This document shows, in pieces, positions 34,293 through 43,334 of a stretch of 64,000 nucleotides of DNA. The DNA comes from UBA10329 sp964500205 (GTDB lineage: Bacteria; Bacteroidota; Bacteroidia; UBA10329). The notes under the pieces are model-generated. The model searched no databases. It was given only the letters and a program-made list of their open reading frames with translations, and had not been told where the DNA came from. The translations under genes were made by a program, and so were the position numbers. Each line of letters opens with the position of its first letter. Position 1 is the first letter of the stretch. The DNA lies in NCBI GenBank assembly GCA_964500205.1, contig CAZCNS010000009.1:62001-126000 (forward strand), read 5' to 3'.

Positions 34293-34940
34293 AACAATAG
34301 CCCCGAATGCAATTCGGGGGAAACGCAACAGACCCACCGCCACGACAACCCCAAAGGGGTTGAACACGAACGGAACCAACCATGAGCACCTACACCCAAA
34401 TCATGTATCACATCGTGTTCGCAACCAAGGGCCGCGAACACACGCTCGATGCGGAACACCGCACCGACCTGTACAAATACATCTGGGGAATCCTGAAAAA
34501 GAAGAACTGTTTCCTGTATCACATCGGTGGGGTGACCGACCATATCCACATCCTCACACACCTGCATCCCACCGTTGCGTTGGCATCATTGATAAAGGAC
34601 ATCAAGGTGGCAAGTAGCATCCATGTGAAAGAGAAGGCATTGTTCCTCAAGTTCAACGGATGGCAGGAGGGTTACGGTGCGTTCACCTATTCATTCAAGG
34701 ACAAGGACCGATTGGTGGCGTACATCAAGAATCAGGAGGAGCATCACAGGACGAAGACGTTCAGGGAGGAATACATTGAATTGTTGCAGGAACATGGAAT
34801 TGAATTCGATGAGAAATAGCTGTTGTGAATACGGCATGACGGCCACGGGTTCGGTAGGGGGCAGTTATTGTTCAACCACTTCGTGGTTGTGCGAACCACG
34901 CGGGTGCGCCACACCCCGAATTGCATTCGGGGCTATTGTT
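34293..34940 (+). mobile_element. RAYT/IS200-like unit flanked by perfect inverted palindromes
   Basis: The transposase gene lies between 34293-34319 and 34914-34940, which are exact 27-base reverse complements of each other, each containing the palindrome CCCCGAATGCAATTCGGGG next to AACAATAG. Additional REP-like hairpins share a common plan: CAACCCC-AAA-GGGGTTG (34346-34362), CAACCACTTCGTGGTTG (34873-34889) and, just outside, CAATCCCTTCGGGATTG (34944-34960). Inverted REP units around a Y1 transposase are the hallmark of REP-associated tyrosine transposases. It lies between the MurD-like gene and ftsW. Confidence 0.82.
34382..34819 (+). CDS. tnpA: IS200/RAYT-type Y1 transposase
   Basis: A 145-residue HUH single-strand transposase. 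The HUH motif is HIHIL near residue 59 in GGVTDHIHILTHLHP; the likely nucleophilic Tyr is in LVAYIKNQEEHH near residue 117. Length and start (STYTQIMYHIVFATKGREH) match the Bacteroidota group of these transposases. It would cut and rejoin DNA at folded palindromes, several of which flank it. The frame is complete, so it may be active. It reads in the same direction as the dcw genes. Confidence 0.92.
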   Translation: MSTYTQIMYHIVFATKGREHTLDAEHRTDLYKYIWGILKKKNCFLYHIGGVTDHIHILTHLHPTVALASLIKDIKVASSIHVKEKALFLKFNGWQEGYGAFTYSFKDKDRLVAYIKNQEEHHRTKTFREEYIELLQEHGIEFDEK

Positions 34941-34993
34941 ATTCAATCCCTTCGGGATTGTCCGAATCGGAGGCTATCTAACATTCAAGGATT

Positions 34994-36208
34994 ATGACCA
35001 ACCTCATCTCCCGATACTTGCAAGGCGACCGCGTCATCTGGGCGGTGGTGTTCTTGCTGTCGCTGGTGTCGGCAATGGCGGTCTACAGCAGCACGGGCAC
35101 CCTGGCGCATCGATATCAGGGAGGCAACACGGAGTATTACTTCCTCAAGCATTTCAGCATCATTATGCTGGGTTGGGGCATTATCTACACCATCCACCGT
35201 GTGCCGCACAAGTACTTTTCGCGAGTGGCGCAGGTGATGCTGTGGCTGTCGGTCCCGCTACTTGTTCTCACGCTTTTCAGCGGCACTAATCTCAACGAGG
35301 CCAGTCGTTGGCTAACGGTGCCCATCATCAATCTTTCCTTTCAGACAAGCGACCTTGCGAAGCTTGCCCTCATCGCCTACTTGGCCCGTGAGCTGGCTTT
35401 GCGGCAGGATACGGTCAAGGATTTCAAAGAGGGATTCGTGCATTTGTTGTGGCCCGTGCTGCTTATCTGTGCGTTGATTCTGCCAGCCAATTTCAGCACG
35501 GCTGCGGTACTGTTTGCCAGTTCGATGATGCTACTTTTCGTGGGACGAGTGAAACCACTCCACATCGCCAGTGTGCTGGGTGCAGGTGCTGTGGTTGGTG
35601 CATTCATTGTGCTACTGTCGTTCGTAGTACCCGTGGAGAAGGTGTTGCCGCGCTTTGGTACGTGGAAGGCCCGTGTGGAGACCTACATCAGCGGTGATGA
35701 GAGCCCTGCCACGGCCGATGCCACTTACCAGAGCGACCAGGCCAAGATCGCTATCGCGAATGGAGGGCTGACTGGTGTGGGGCCTGGCAACAGCACCCAG
35801 CGGAACTTCCTGCCACACCCTTATTCCGACTTCATCTATGCCATCATTCTGGAGGAGTATGGCCTGGCAGGCGGGCTCTTCGTGCTGTTTCTTTACCTCA
35901 TACTTCTCTTTCGCGCCTTGCGATTGGTGCATAAGGGCGAGAGTGTGTTCGGCAGCCTGCTGGCCTTCGGGTGTAGCTTCAGTCTGGTGTTTCAAGGCTT
36001 CATCAACATGGCCGTGGCGGTGAACCTGTTCCCAGTTACGGGTCAGCCGTTGCCGCTGGTAAGCATGGGCGGCACGAGCATCTGGTTCACAAGCATCGCG
36101 ATCGGGATGATACTGAGTGTGAGTAGGACGGAGAGGGAGACGGTTGGTGTTGCTGACACGCATTATGAATCTGCCCCGGATGGTTCACTGACAGTAGCAA
36201 ATGGGTGA
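34994..36208 (+). CDS. ftsW: Septal peptidoglycan glycosyltransferase FtsW
   Basis: A 404-residue SEDS-family membrane protein with about ten helices that polymerises lipid II at the septum with FtsI. Features: EASRWLTVPIINLSFQTSDLAKLALI, the large periplasmic loop (about 215-260; GLTGVGPGNSTQRNFLPHPYSDFIYAI contains the conserved core; cited here in part as GVGPGNSTQRN and HPYSDFIYAI) and PLVSMGGTSIW near the end. Its stop overlaps the murG start by eight bases. The transposase unit directly precedes it, so its message may now depend on read-through from upstream or on a promoter inside the element. Confidence 0.94.
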   Translation: MTNLISRYLQGDRVIWAVVFLLSLVSAMAVYSSTGTLAHRYQGGNTEYYFLKHFSIIMLGWGIIYTIHRVPHKYFSRVAQVMLWLSVPLLVLTLFSGTNLNEASRWLTVPIINLSFQTSDLAKLALIAYLARELALRQDTVKDFKEGFVHLLWPVLLICALILPANFSTAAVLFASSMMLLFVGRVKPLHIASVLGAGAVVGAFIVLLSFVVPVEKVLPRFGTWKARVETYISGDESPATADATYQSDQAKIAIANGGLTGVGPGNSTQRNFLPHPYSDFIYAIILEEYGLAGGLFVLFLYLILLFRALRLVHKGESVFGSLLAFGCSFSLVFQGFINMAVAVNLFPVTGQPLPLVSMGGTSIWFTSIAIGMILSVSRTERETVGVADTHYESAPDGSLTVANG

Positions 36209-37337
36209 TTCGACCATCATATCCTCAAAGCTTGCCCCGCGTTTCATTATCAGCGGAGGTGGAACTGGCGGGCACATTTTCCCGGCCATTGCCATAGCGA
36301 ATGCGCTGAAAAGACTTCGGCCTGATGCAGAGATATTGTTCGTAGGAGCTCAGGGCAAGATGGAGATGGAGAAGGTGCCCGCAGCAGGATACCGTATCAT
36401 CGGGCTGAAGATCACGGGCATCGAGCGGAGCCTGTCGTTGAAGAATCTCGTATTCCCATTCAAGCTGGGAGGCAGCCTGTTGCAGAGCGTACGCATTCTC
36501 CGTGAATTCAGGCCCGATGCTGTGATTGGTGTGGGAGGTTTTGCCAGCGGCCCAGTGATGCTGGCGGCCACGCTTCGCGGCATCCCCACCCTTATTCAGG
36601 AACAGAATTCCTACGCGGGCATCACCAACAAGATGTTGGGCAAGCGTGCGAAACGCATCTGCGTGGCCTATCCAGACATGGAGCGGTTCTTCCCAGCCGA
36701 CCGCATTGTGCTGACTGGCAACCCTGTGCGACAGGATATTCTCTCAATGGAAGGCAAGCGCGAGGCAGGCCACAGGACCTTCAACCTTGACCCCACGAAG
36801 AAAACACTGCTCATCATCGGGGGCAGCCTCGGAGCGAGGAGCATCAACCTGAGCGTGGAGGCGCACATCGAAGCCTTCATCAAGGCCGATGTGCAGGTGG
36901 TGTGGCAGACCGGTAAACTGTTTATCGATAAGGCATTGAAATCGGTGGAAGCCAAAGGCGCGAAGAATTTCCGTGTGCAACCATTCATCACCACGATGGA
37001 TCAGGCCTACGCGGTAGCCGATGTGGTGCTGTCGCGGGCGGGTGCGAGCAGCATATCCGAGCTGTGCATCGTGGGCAAGCCAGCGGTGCTGGTGCCATTC
37101 CCCTTCGCGGCAGAGGACCATCAGACCAAGAACGCCATGGCGTTGGTAAAGCGCAACGCGGCCATTCTCATTCCTGACACAACGGCCAAGGACGAAGCAT
37201 GTCAGCAGGCATTGGAACTGCTCGATGATGATGCACGAAGAAATGATCTTAGCCTTAATATCCTGCAATTGGCATTACCCGAAGCGGATACTCAAATTGC
37301 CACGGAAATATTGAAAATCAGCGGACGCAACGCATGA
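36201..37337 (+). CDS. murG: Lipid II synthase MurG
   Basis: Adds GlcNAc from UDP-GlcNAc to lipid I at the inner face of the membrane. 378 residues in two Rossmann-like domains. N-terminal IISGGGTGGHIFPAIAIA carries the glycine-rich lipid I site; GVGGFASGPVMLAA and EQNSYAGITNK follow. The C-terminal domain has IIGGSLGARSIN and SRAGASSISEL, with PFPFAAEDHQTKNA for donor binding. It overlaps both neighbours (ftsW by eight bases, murC by four). Confidence 0.97.
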   Translation: MGDSTIISSKLAPRFIISGGGTGGHIFPAIAIANALKRLRPDAEILFVGAQGKMEMEKVPAAGYRIIGLKITGIERSLSLKNLVFPFKLGGSLLQSVRILREFRPDAVIGVGGFASGPVMLAATLRGIPTLIQEQNSYAGITNKMLGKRAKRICVAYPDMERFFPADRIVLTGNPVRQDILSMEGKREAGHRTFNLDPTKKTLLIIGGSLGARSINLSVEAHIEAFIKADVQVVWQTGKLFIDKALKSVEAKGAKNFRVQPFITTMDQAYAVADVVLSRAGASSISELCIVGKPAVLVPFPFAAEDHQTKNAMALVKRNAAILIPDTTAKDEACQQALELLDDDARRNDLSLNILQLALPEADTQIATEILKISGRNA

Positions 37338-38722
37338 ACCCCCTCTCCGACATTTCAACCGTTTACCTGATCGGCATCGGTGGCATCGGCATGAGCGCAT
37401 TGGCGCGGTGTTTTGCCCATAGGGGTGCGACTGCGGCAGGTTATGACCGCACACCCAGTCCGCTGACAGACAGGCTGCAGACCGAGGGCATTGCGGTGAA
37501 TTTCGATGCTTCGGTGGAGGCCGTTCCCCAAGATTTTCTACAGAAGGATGGCACGCTCGTGGTCTATACGCCCGCCATCCCAGCGGGGCATTCGCAGTTA
37601 GAATACTTCAGAAACAATGGTTTTGAGGTGATGAAGCGGGCCGAGGTACTCGGGCTGCTCTCGGAGGATTATCGTACCGTGGCGGTGGGTGGCACGCACG
37701 GAAAGACCACCACCAGCAGCATCCTGACGCATCTGCTGCGTACCTCATCCTTGAGCTGCAACGCCATTCTTGGAGGCATCAGTGCGGACTATCAGACCAA
37801 TTTTCTCAGTGCTGAAAGCTCCCAACTGATGGTGACCGAGGCCGATGAGTATGACCGCTCGTTCCTAAAACTACATCCGCACATCGCCATCATCACCTCT
37901 GTCGATGCCGACCATTTGGAGATCTATGGTTCGCCTGCGCAGATGGTGGACGGATTCAGGGCGTTTGCGGAGCGTGTGCCTGACAGCGGATTCCTCATTC
38001 ACCGAGCGGGTTTGCCGATGGACGGATTGGGCAGCGATGCCCGAAAATTCACCTACGCTGTGGGCGGTGTCGCAGATTTCCGTGCGGGGAATGTCCGCGT
38101 GGTAGACGCACGGTTCACCTTCGACCTCACATTTCCCGAAGGGGGGAAATGGACGGATCTTGTGCTTGGAATCCCTGGCAGGCATAACGTGGAGAATGCC
38201 GTGGCAGCCATTGCTGCGGCCACCATTCTCGGAGTGAAGGAAGGTGAAATTCGTGCCGCACTCGCCTCCTGTAAGGGAGTGCAGCGCAGGTTCGAGGTGC
38301 ATGTGAATACGCCCACTGCGGCCTACGTGGACGACTACGCGCATCATCCTGCAGAACTCGATGCTTGCATCAGCGCAGCGCGGGAGCTGTTCCCGAATCG
38401 CAGGCTGACGGGCATCTTCCAGCCCCACCTTTTCACCCGCACCCGCGACCACTTGGACGGTTTTGCCCAGAGTCTTTCCAAACTGGACGAATTGATTCTG
38501 CTGGATATATACCCTGCCCGTGAACTGCCCATCGAAGGCATTACATCGTCTGCATTATTGGAACAGATAGCGATGGTTGGGAAACGCCTTTTGCAGAAAA
38601 ATGAGGTCGTTCCCTTCCTCGAAAGTAACCGCCCCGATGTCCTGCTGACGATGGGTGCGGGGGACATAGACCGATTCGTGGGAGACATAAGGGATTTGAT
38701 GATGAGTCAATTAGCTGATTAG
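37334..38722 (+). CDS. murC: UDP-MurNAc:L-Ala ligase MurC
   Basis: Adds L-Ala to UDP-MurNAc, the first amino acid of the stem peptide. 462 residues: N-terminal YLIGIGGIGMSALA, ATP loop GGTHGKTTTSS near 117, central EADEYDRSFLKL and SVDADHLEIYG, and C-terminal DDYAHHPAELDA and FQPHLFTRTRD. These are the classic MurC signatures that set it apart from Mpl and MurD. It starts four bases inside murG, so coupling is likely. Confidence 0.97.
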   Translation: MNPLSDISTVYLIGIGGIGMSALARCFAHRGATAAGYDRTPSPLTDRLQTEGIAVNFDASVEAVPQDFLQKDGTLVVYTPAIPAGHSQLEYFRNNGFEVMKRAEVLGLLSEDYRTVAVGGTHGKTTTSSILTHLLRTSSLSCNAILGGISADYQTNFLSAESSQLMVTEADEYDRSFLKLHPHIAIITSVDADHLEIYGSPAQMVDGFRAFAERVPDSGFLIHRAGLPMDGLGSDARKFTYAVGGVADFRAGNVRVVDARFTFDLTFPEGGKWTDLVLGIPGRHNVENAVAAIAAATILGVKEGEIRAALASCKGVQRRFEVHVNTPTAAYVDDYAHHPAELDACISAARELFPNRRLTGIFQPHLFTRTRDHLDGFAQSLSKLDELILLDIYPARELPIEGITSSALLEQIAMVGKRLLQKNEVVPFLESNRPDVLLTMGAGDIDRFVGDIRDLMMSQLAD

Positions 38723-38790
38723 TGAATGGCGGTCATGGATGTAAGTGTTTGTTTGTCAATTTTTTAATCTTGGATTCTTCATTTTTAATT

Positions 38791-39579
38791 GTGCGGAAAG
38801 TCCTGAACATAGCCCTCATCATCCTCGCGGTTCTCGGACTGCTGGTTTCGTTGGGCTTCAGTGTGCGCGAGACAGAGCGCATCGAATGTTCAGGCATTCG
38901 GGTTGAGGTGGATCATCGTCAGGGAAATTTCTTCCTTACGGATGAGGATGTGAAACGCATGGTGCTGGACAAGGGCGACAGCCTTATCGGGAAGAGGCTT
39001 TCTGAAATTCCGATTGCGAAATACGAGCGACACATTACCGCGGATCCAAGTGTGAAACGTGCGGAGGTATTCACCAAGCTCAACGGCACTTTCGCGGTGA
39101 AAGTCTATCAGCGCGAGCCGATTCTGAGGGTGTTCAACTCATTCGGTGAAAGTTTTTACATCGACCGCGATGGTTTTCTGATGCCCACAAGTGGCAACTA
39201 CACGGCACGGGTCCCTGTGGCCACTGGTTTCATCACCGACAGATTTGACAGAATGCAACAATTCAACATCGCGGAGCTGAACGACAGCCTCGCACAGCGG
39301 TCGGTGCTGGACGAACTGTTCCGGCTGGCCGATTTTGTTAGAAAAGACGATTTCTGGCGGGCGCAGGTGCAACAGATCCGTGTGGAGCGGGGCCACGAGT
39401 TCACAATCATCCCGACAGTAGGAGACCACCACATTCTGCTCGGAAAATTGGACAATATGGAGTCGAAGCTTGATAAACTTATTCTTTTTTATCGGAAGGG
39501 ACTCAATACCACTGGTTGGGATCAGTACTCTCAAATCAATCTGAAATACAGAAATCAGGTCATCTGCACCAGAAAATGA
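38791..39579 (+). CDS. ftsQ: Cell-division protein FtsQ
   Basis: A 262-residue bitopic division protein. The start is taken as the GTG at 38791, which places the membrane helix (about 4-24, LNIALIILAVLGLLVSLGF) next to a short basic N-terminus. The frame opens earlier, at the murC stop, but those 23 codons cover an AT-rich intergenic string (TTCTTCATTTTTAATT). A POTRA-like segment follows (about 32-110) and then the beta domain ending YSQINLKYRNQVICTRK. It bridges FtsL and other divisome members in the periplasm. Position before ftsA supports the name. Confidence 0.9.
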   Translation: MRKVLNIALIILAVLGLLVSLGFSVRETERIECSGIRVEVDHRQGNFFLTDEDVKRMVLDKGDSLIGKRLSEIPIAKYERHITADPSVKRAEVFTKLNGTFAVKVYQREPILRVFNSFGESFYIDRDGFLMPTSGNYTARVPVATGFITDRFDRMQQFNIAELNDSLAQRSVLDELFRLADFVRKDDFWRAQVQQIRVERGHEFTIIPTVGDHHILLGKLDNMESKLDKLILFYRKGLNTTGWDQYSQINLKYRNQVICTRK

Positions 39580-39744
39580 GAAAAGCAATTAACCATCGAC
39601 TCTTGATAAGTAATATGAATGGCCACGTGATGCAGTGTGCAATGCCCACAGTTTTGCATTCATTGGCTTATGCTGAAGGCACTGAGGCATGAAAGTGCCC
39701 TATGAACGACCCCAATCGCAGTTGACACCCACAATACATTCAAG

Positions 39745-41157
39745 ATGAGCGGAAAGGATAATTCAACCATTGTTGCAGGACTCGACATCGGAACCACCAA
39801 GATCGCCTGCATCGTAGGGCGAAGAGATGAGTATAACAAGATAGAGATACTCGGCATCGGGAAGAGCGAATCGCTGGGGGTGGCACGAGGAATGGTGCAG
39901 AACATAGATCTTACCGTGCAGGCCATCAAGGCTGCTGTTGCAGAAGCGGAGGAAAAGACCGGTGAAGAGATCAGATATGTCAATGTGGGCATCGCAGGTC
40001 AGCACATTAAGTCATTGCAGCACAGGGGTATCCTGACGCGTGATTCACTTGAGGAAGAGATCTCGATGGCGGACATCGACCGACTGGTCGGTGATATGTA
40101 CAAACTGCAGATGCTGCCGGGCGAGGAGATCATCCATGTGCTTCCTCAGGAGTTCATCGTTGACAGCGAACAGGGGATAAAGGACCCGGTCGGGATGAGC
40201 GGTATTCGCTTGGAGGCCAATTTTCACATCATCACAGGGCAGATAGCTGCAGCGAAGAACATCCACAGATGTGCACACAAGGCTGGACTGAAGGTCACTG
40301 AATTGGTTCTTGAACCGCTTGCGTCTGCAGATGCGGTGTTGAGTGACGAGGAGAAGGACTATGGCGTGGCCTTGGTCGACATAGGAGGTGGCACCACTGA
40401 CATCGCCATCTTCCACGAGGGAATAATCAGGCACACGGCTGTGATCCCGTTCGGGGGAAGAGTGCTCACTGACGACATCAAGGAAGGGTGCCGTATCATT
40501 CAGCATCAGGCCGAGCTACTGAAGGTGAAATTCGGAAGTGCTTTGGCCTCTGAGGCCAAGGACAACGAGATCGTGAGCATTCCCGGCATCCGTGGGCGCG
40601 AACCCAAGGAGATCAGCTTGAAAAACTTGGCCAGCATCATTCAGGCACGAATGGAGGAGATCATCGAGATGGTCTATTTCGAGATCAGAAACTCCGGGTA
40701 TGAGCGGAAACTCAATGGTGGTATTGTGCTAACTGGCGGAGGCTCGAATCTGCGTCACCTGCCTCAGCTTGTGGCGTACATCACAGGCATGGACGTCAGA
40801 ATGGGACTTCCCAACGAGCATCTCAGTTCCAACAACGTGGAGATGGTCACCAGCCCTGTGTTCAGCACGGGTGTGGGCTTGGTCATGAAATCTTTGAGAT
40901 ATCAGGAAGAGCTGATGCGCAAGGGTCGCACTGTGGAGGAAGAGATGGGCGACATCCCGGCCAAGGCGTCCGGACCGATGCCTGAGCCTGTAACCGATGA
41001 CTCAGTTACAGCGATTGATGCCGATGGGCCATCTGCCGAGGAATTGGAGGAACGGCATGAGGAGCGACTCTCGGCTGTCCCTCCCCGAAAATTCTTCGGG
41101 GGGTTCAAGGTCATACAGGAAAAATTGAAGGAGTGGATCGATGAAGGACTTGACTGA
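39745..41157 (+). CDS. ftsA: Cell-division protein FtsA
   Basis: Actin-like ATPase that tethers FtsZ to the membrane. 470 residues. Phosphate-1 loop VAGLDIGTTKIACIVG at the start, phosphate-2 region ALVDIGGGTTDIAIF (about 207-221), adenosine motif IVLTGGGSNLRHLP (about 330) and the 1C domain between them. The C-terminus carries a variable linker and ends in an amphipathic helix, FKVIQEKLKEWIDEGL, the membrane-targeting sequence. A 165-base gap to ftsQ and 178 bases to ftsZ leave room for extra promoters. Confidence 0.96.
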   Translation: MSGKDNSTIVAGLDIGTTKIACIVGRRDEYNKIEILGIGKSESLGVARGMVQNIDLTVQAIKAAVAEAEEKTGEEIRYVNVGIAGQHIKSLQHRGILTRDSLEEEISMADIDRLVGDMYKLQMLPGEEIIHVLPQEFIVDSEQGIKDPVGMSGIRLEANFHIITGQIAAAKNIHRCAHKAGLKVTELVLEPLASADAVLSDEEKDYGVALVDIGGGTTDIAIFHEGIIRHTAVIPFGGRVLTDDIKEGCRIIQHQAELLKVKFGSALASEAKDNEIVSIPGIRGREPKEISLKNLASIIQARMEEIIEMVYFEIRNSGYERKLNGGIVLTGGGSNLRHLPQLVAYITGMDVRMGLPNEHLSSNNVEMVTSPVFSTGVGLVMKSLRYQEELMRKGRTVEEEMGDIPAKASGPMPEPVTDDSVTAIDADGPSAEELEERHEERLSAVPPRKFFGGFKVIQEKLKEWIDEGLD

Positions 41158-41335
41158 GTATGTTCAAACACATCGAAAGACAGTTTTCACTTCAATTCTT
41201 TTAAATGGATTCCGTTTGAAAATCCGTTTTCGGAAGGCTTGACGTTACTCACAATCGGATGCTAAGAACTTTTCACTAGTCCATTTATCTGACCACTCTG
41301 CAACTTGATCTTTGAAAAAGTAATCAGAGTTGAAC

Positions 41336-43138
41336 ATGAACCATAATCTCATGAACTTCAACATACCCAAAGAAGAAGCCTCCATCATCAAAGTGATCGG
41401 AGTAGGCGGTGGCGGCTCGAATGCTGTCAACCACATGTACAAACAAGGCATCCGTGGTGTGGACTTCATTGTCTGCAATACCGACCAGCAGGCGCTCGAC
41501 ATGAGTCCGGTGCCCAAGAAGATCGCCTTGGGCAGCAGCCTTACGGAAGGCCGAGGCGCAGGAGCGCAGGCAGAGGTGGGCCGCAATGCCGCCATCGAGA
41601 CCCTCGATGAGATCAAGACCGTGCTGGAGGACAACACCAAAATGGTGTTTATCACTGCAGGCATGGGAGGTGGCACTGGTACAGGTGCAGCCCCTATTAT
41701 AGCAGAGGCGGCCAAGGAGCTTGGCATACTCACGGTCGGTATCGTCACAGTGCCTTTCGCATTCGAGGGCAAGAAGAGAAAACTTCAGGCCGACAAGGGA
41801 CTGGAGGAGCTCAAGCGCAACGTGGACACCGTACTGGTCATCTGCAACGACAAGTTGCGTGAGATGTACGGGAATCTCAAGCTCGGTGAGGCATTCTCTC
41901 AGGCAGATGACATCCTGACCATCGCGGCTAAGGGTATTGCTGAGATAATTACTGTAGAAGGGTACGTGAACGTGGACTTCGAGGACGTGCGCACCGTGAT
42001 GACCAACTCCGGTGTTGCAATCATGGGCTCGGCAGCCGCCAGTGGTCCGGACAGAGCCAATCAGGCCGTGACCAAGGCATTGGCATCACCCCTGCTGAAC
42101 GATAACAACATCTTCGGTGCAAGCAACATTTTGCTCTACATCAGCAGTGGCAGCGATGAGGTGACGATGGACGAGGTGACTGAGATCACCGATTTCATTC
42201 AAGAGGAGGCTGGCATGACCGCAGATATTATCTGGGGTAATGGTTTTGATGAAGACCTTGGCGATGCGATCAGCATCACCGTCATTGCCACGGGGTTCAA
42301 TTCTGAGAAGACCGAGGAGATTCAGGGCCGTGAGAACCGTGTGGTACATCAGCTCACAGGTGATGCGAAGCAGGCCGCAGCCACGCAACAACCAGAGGCT
42401 TTGACATCGCGTCCTGCCCTGTTGAACCGGGGTCTGACCACTTCAACTGTGACCGATCAGACCGCTGAGAACAAAGCTCCTGAGATTGTCGAGAAGGTTG
42501 TTTTCAATCTGGAAGAGACGGATGCAGTGACCGATGAGCCTGAGCCTGTGGCGGAGTTCACGGCTGAAACCGAACCTACGGTTACAGCTCTGGACGAGCC
42601 TGCTGCTGACGAACTGATCGAGACCGCAGACGAGAACGAAACTTTCCGCTTCCTTCTTGAAGAAGAGCAGGAGGAAGAGGTCGAATCGCCTATCGCTGCC
42701 GCTGAGAAGCCTAATGAGGTGGAGTTTGAGCTTCCGAAACCACTGGCAGATGATGTGGTAAGGCATGACCTTTACAGTGAGGAGTCAGCGTCCAAGCCTG
42801 TGGTGAGTGAGGCTCCGAAGGCACAGGATGAGCCGCAGCTTTTTGTCAAGGCGACCACTACGTACAACAATCCGCTCGAGACCGAGGAGATGGAGCGCGC
42901 CAACCAAGAGCGCATGGCGAGGCTGAGGGCGAATGTTGCACGTTTTCGCGAGCCGCGCAATCTTGCCGAGCTGGAATATGAACCGGCTTATAAGCGTAGA
43001 CAGGTCGAGTTGAAAGACGTGCCACATTCCTCAGAAAGCAGCGTGTCGCGTTTTGCCCTCGGAGAGAAGGAGGATGAGAATGGCGAGCGCAAAGGAGGCC
43101 TGAGCAACAACCCCTTCCTGCACGAGTCGGTTGACTGA
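41336..43138 (+). CDS. ftsZ: Cell-division GTPase FtsZ
   Basis: Tubulin-like protein that forms the Z-ring. 600 residues from the ATG at 41336; ATG at 41351 is an alternative. The GTPase core (about 1-320) has IGVGGGGSNAVNHM, the signature GGGTGTGAAPII, and T7 loop region YVNVDFEDVRTVM. A long acidic Pro/Glu/Thr-rich linker (about 340-570), typical of Bacteroidota, leads to the end LSNNPFLHESVD, which should bind FtsA. It is the last gene of the cluster, followed by a strong terminator. Confidence 0.97.
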   Translation: MNHNLMNFNIPKEEASIIKVIGVGGGGSNAVNHMYKQGIRGVDFIVCNTDQQALDMSPVPKKIALGSSLTEGRGAGAQAEVGRNAAIETLDEIKTVLEDNTKMVFITAGMGGGTGTGAAPIIAEAAKELGILTVGIVTVPFAFEGKKRKLQADKGLEELKRNVDTVLVICNDKLREMYGNLKLGEAFSQADDILTIAAKGIAEIITVEGYVNVDFEDVRTVMTNSGVAIMGSAAASGPDRANQAVTKALASPLLNDNNIFGASNILLYISSGSDEVTMDEVTEITDFIQEEAGMTADIIWGNGFDEDLGDAISITVIATGFNSEKTEEIQGRENRVVHQLTGDAKQAAATQQPEALTSRPALLNRGLTTSTVTDQTAENKAPEIVEKVVFNLEETDAVTDEPEPVAEFTAETEPTVTALDEPAADELIETADENETFRFLLEEEQEEEVESPIAAAEKPNEVEFELPKPLADDVVRHDLYSEESASKPVVSEAPKAQDEPQLFVKATTTYNNPLETEEMERANQERMARLRANVARFREPRNLAELEYEPAYKRRQVELKDVPHSSESSVSRFALGEKEDENGERKGGLSNNPFLHESVD

Positions 43139-43156
43139 TTACCTTTTAGTGGAAAC

Positions 43157-43191
43157 AAAGGCCCTGCGATCCCAGCTCGCAGGGCCTTTTT
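43157..43191 (+). terminator. Intrinsic terminator after ftsZ
   Basis: AAAGGCCCTGCGA pairs with TCGCAGGGCCTTT around a 7-base loop and ends in five T residues. It closes the dcw cluster. Confidence 0.93.
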
Positions 43192-43334
43192 GTTTTGCTT
43201 CCTATCCGCATTTAAGGTTCGGAGAATCCGTCTAGCTGTTGGAGGGCCTCAGCCTCTTTGCTTGTCGTATTTTCAGTGGTCATCTGCTCTGCATTGGTTT
43301 GACATGGCTAAAGAAGTACAACCTTTGTAACTCT

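Noticed and set aside
38722..38790. Upstream GTG start for ftsQ overlapping the murC stop
   Set aside because: The 23 added residues come from AT-rich intergenic sequence and would put a hydrophobic stretch ahead of the real membrane helix.
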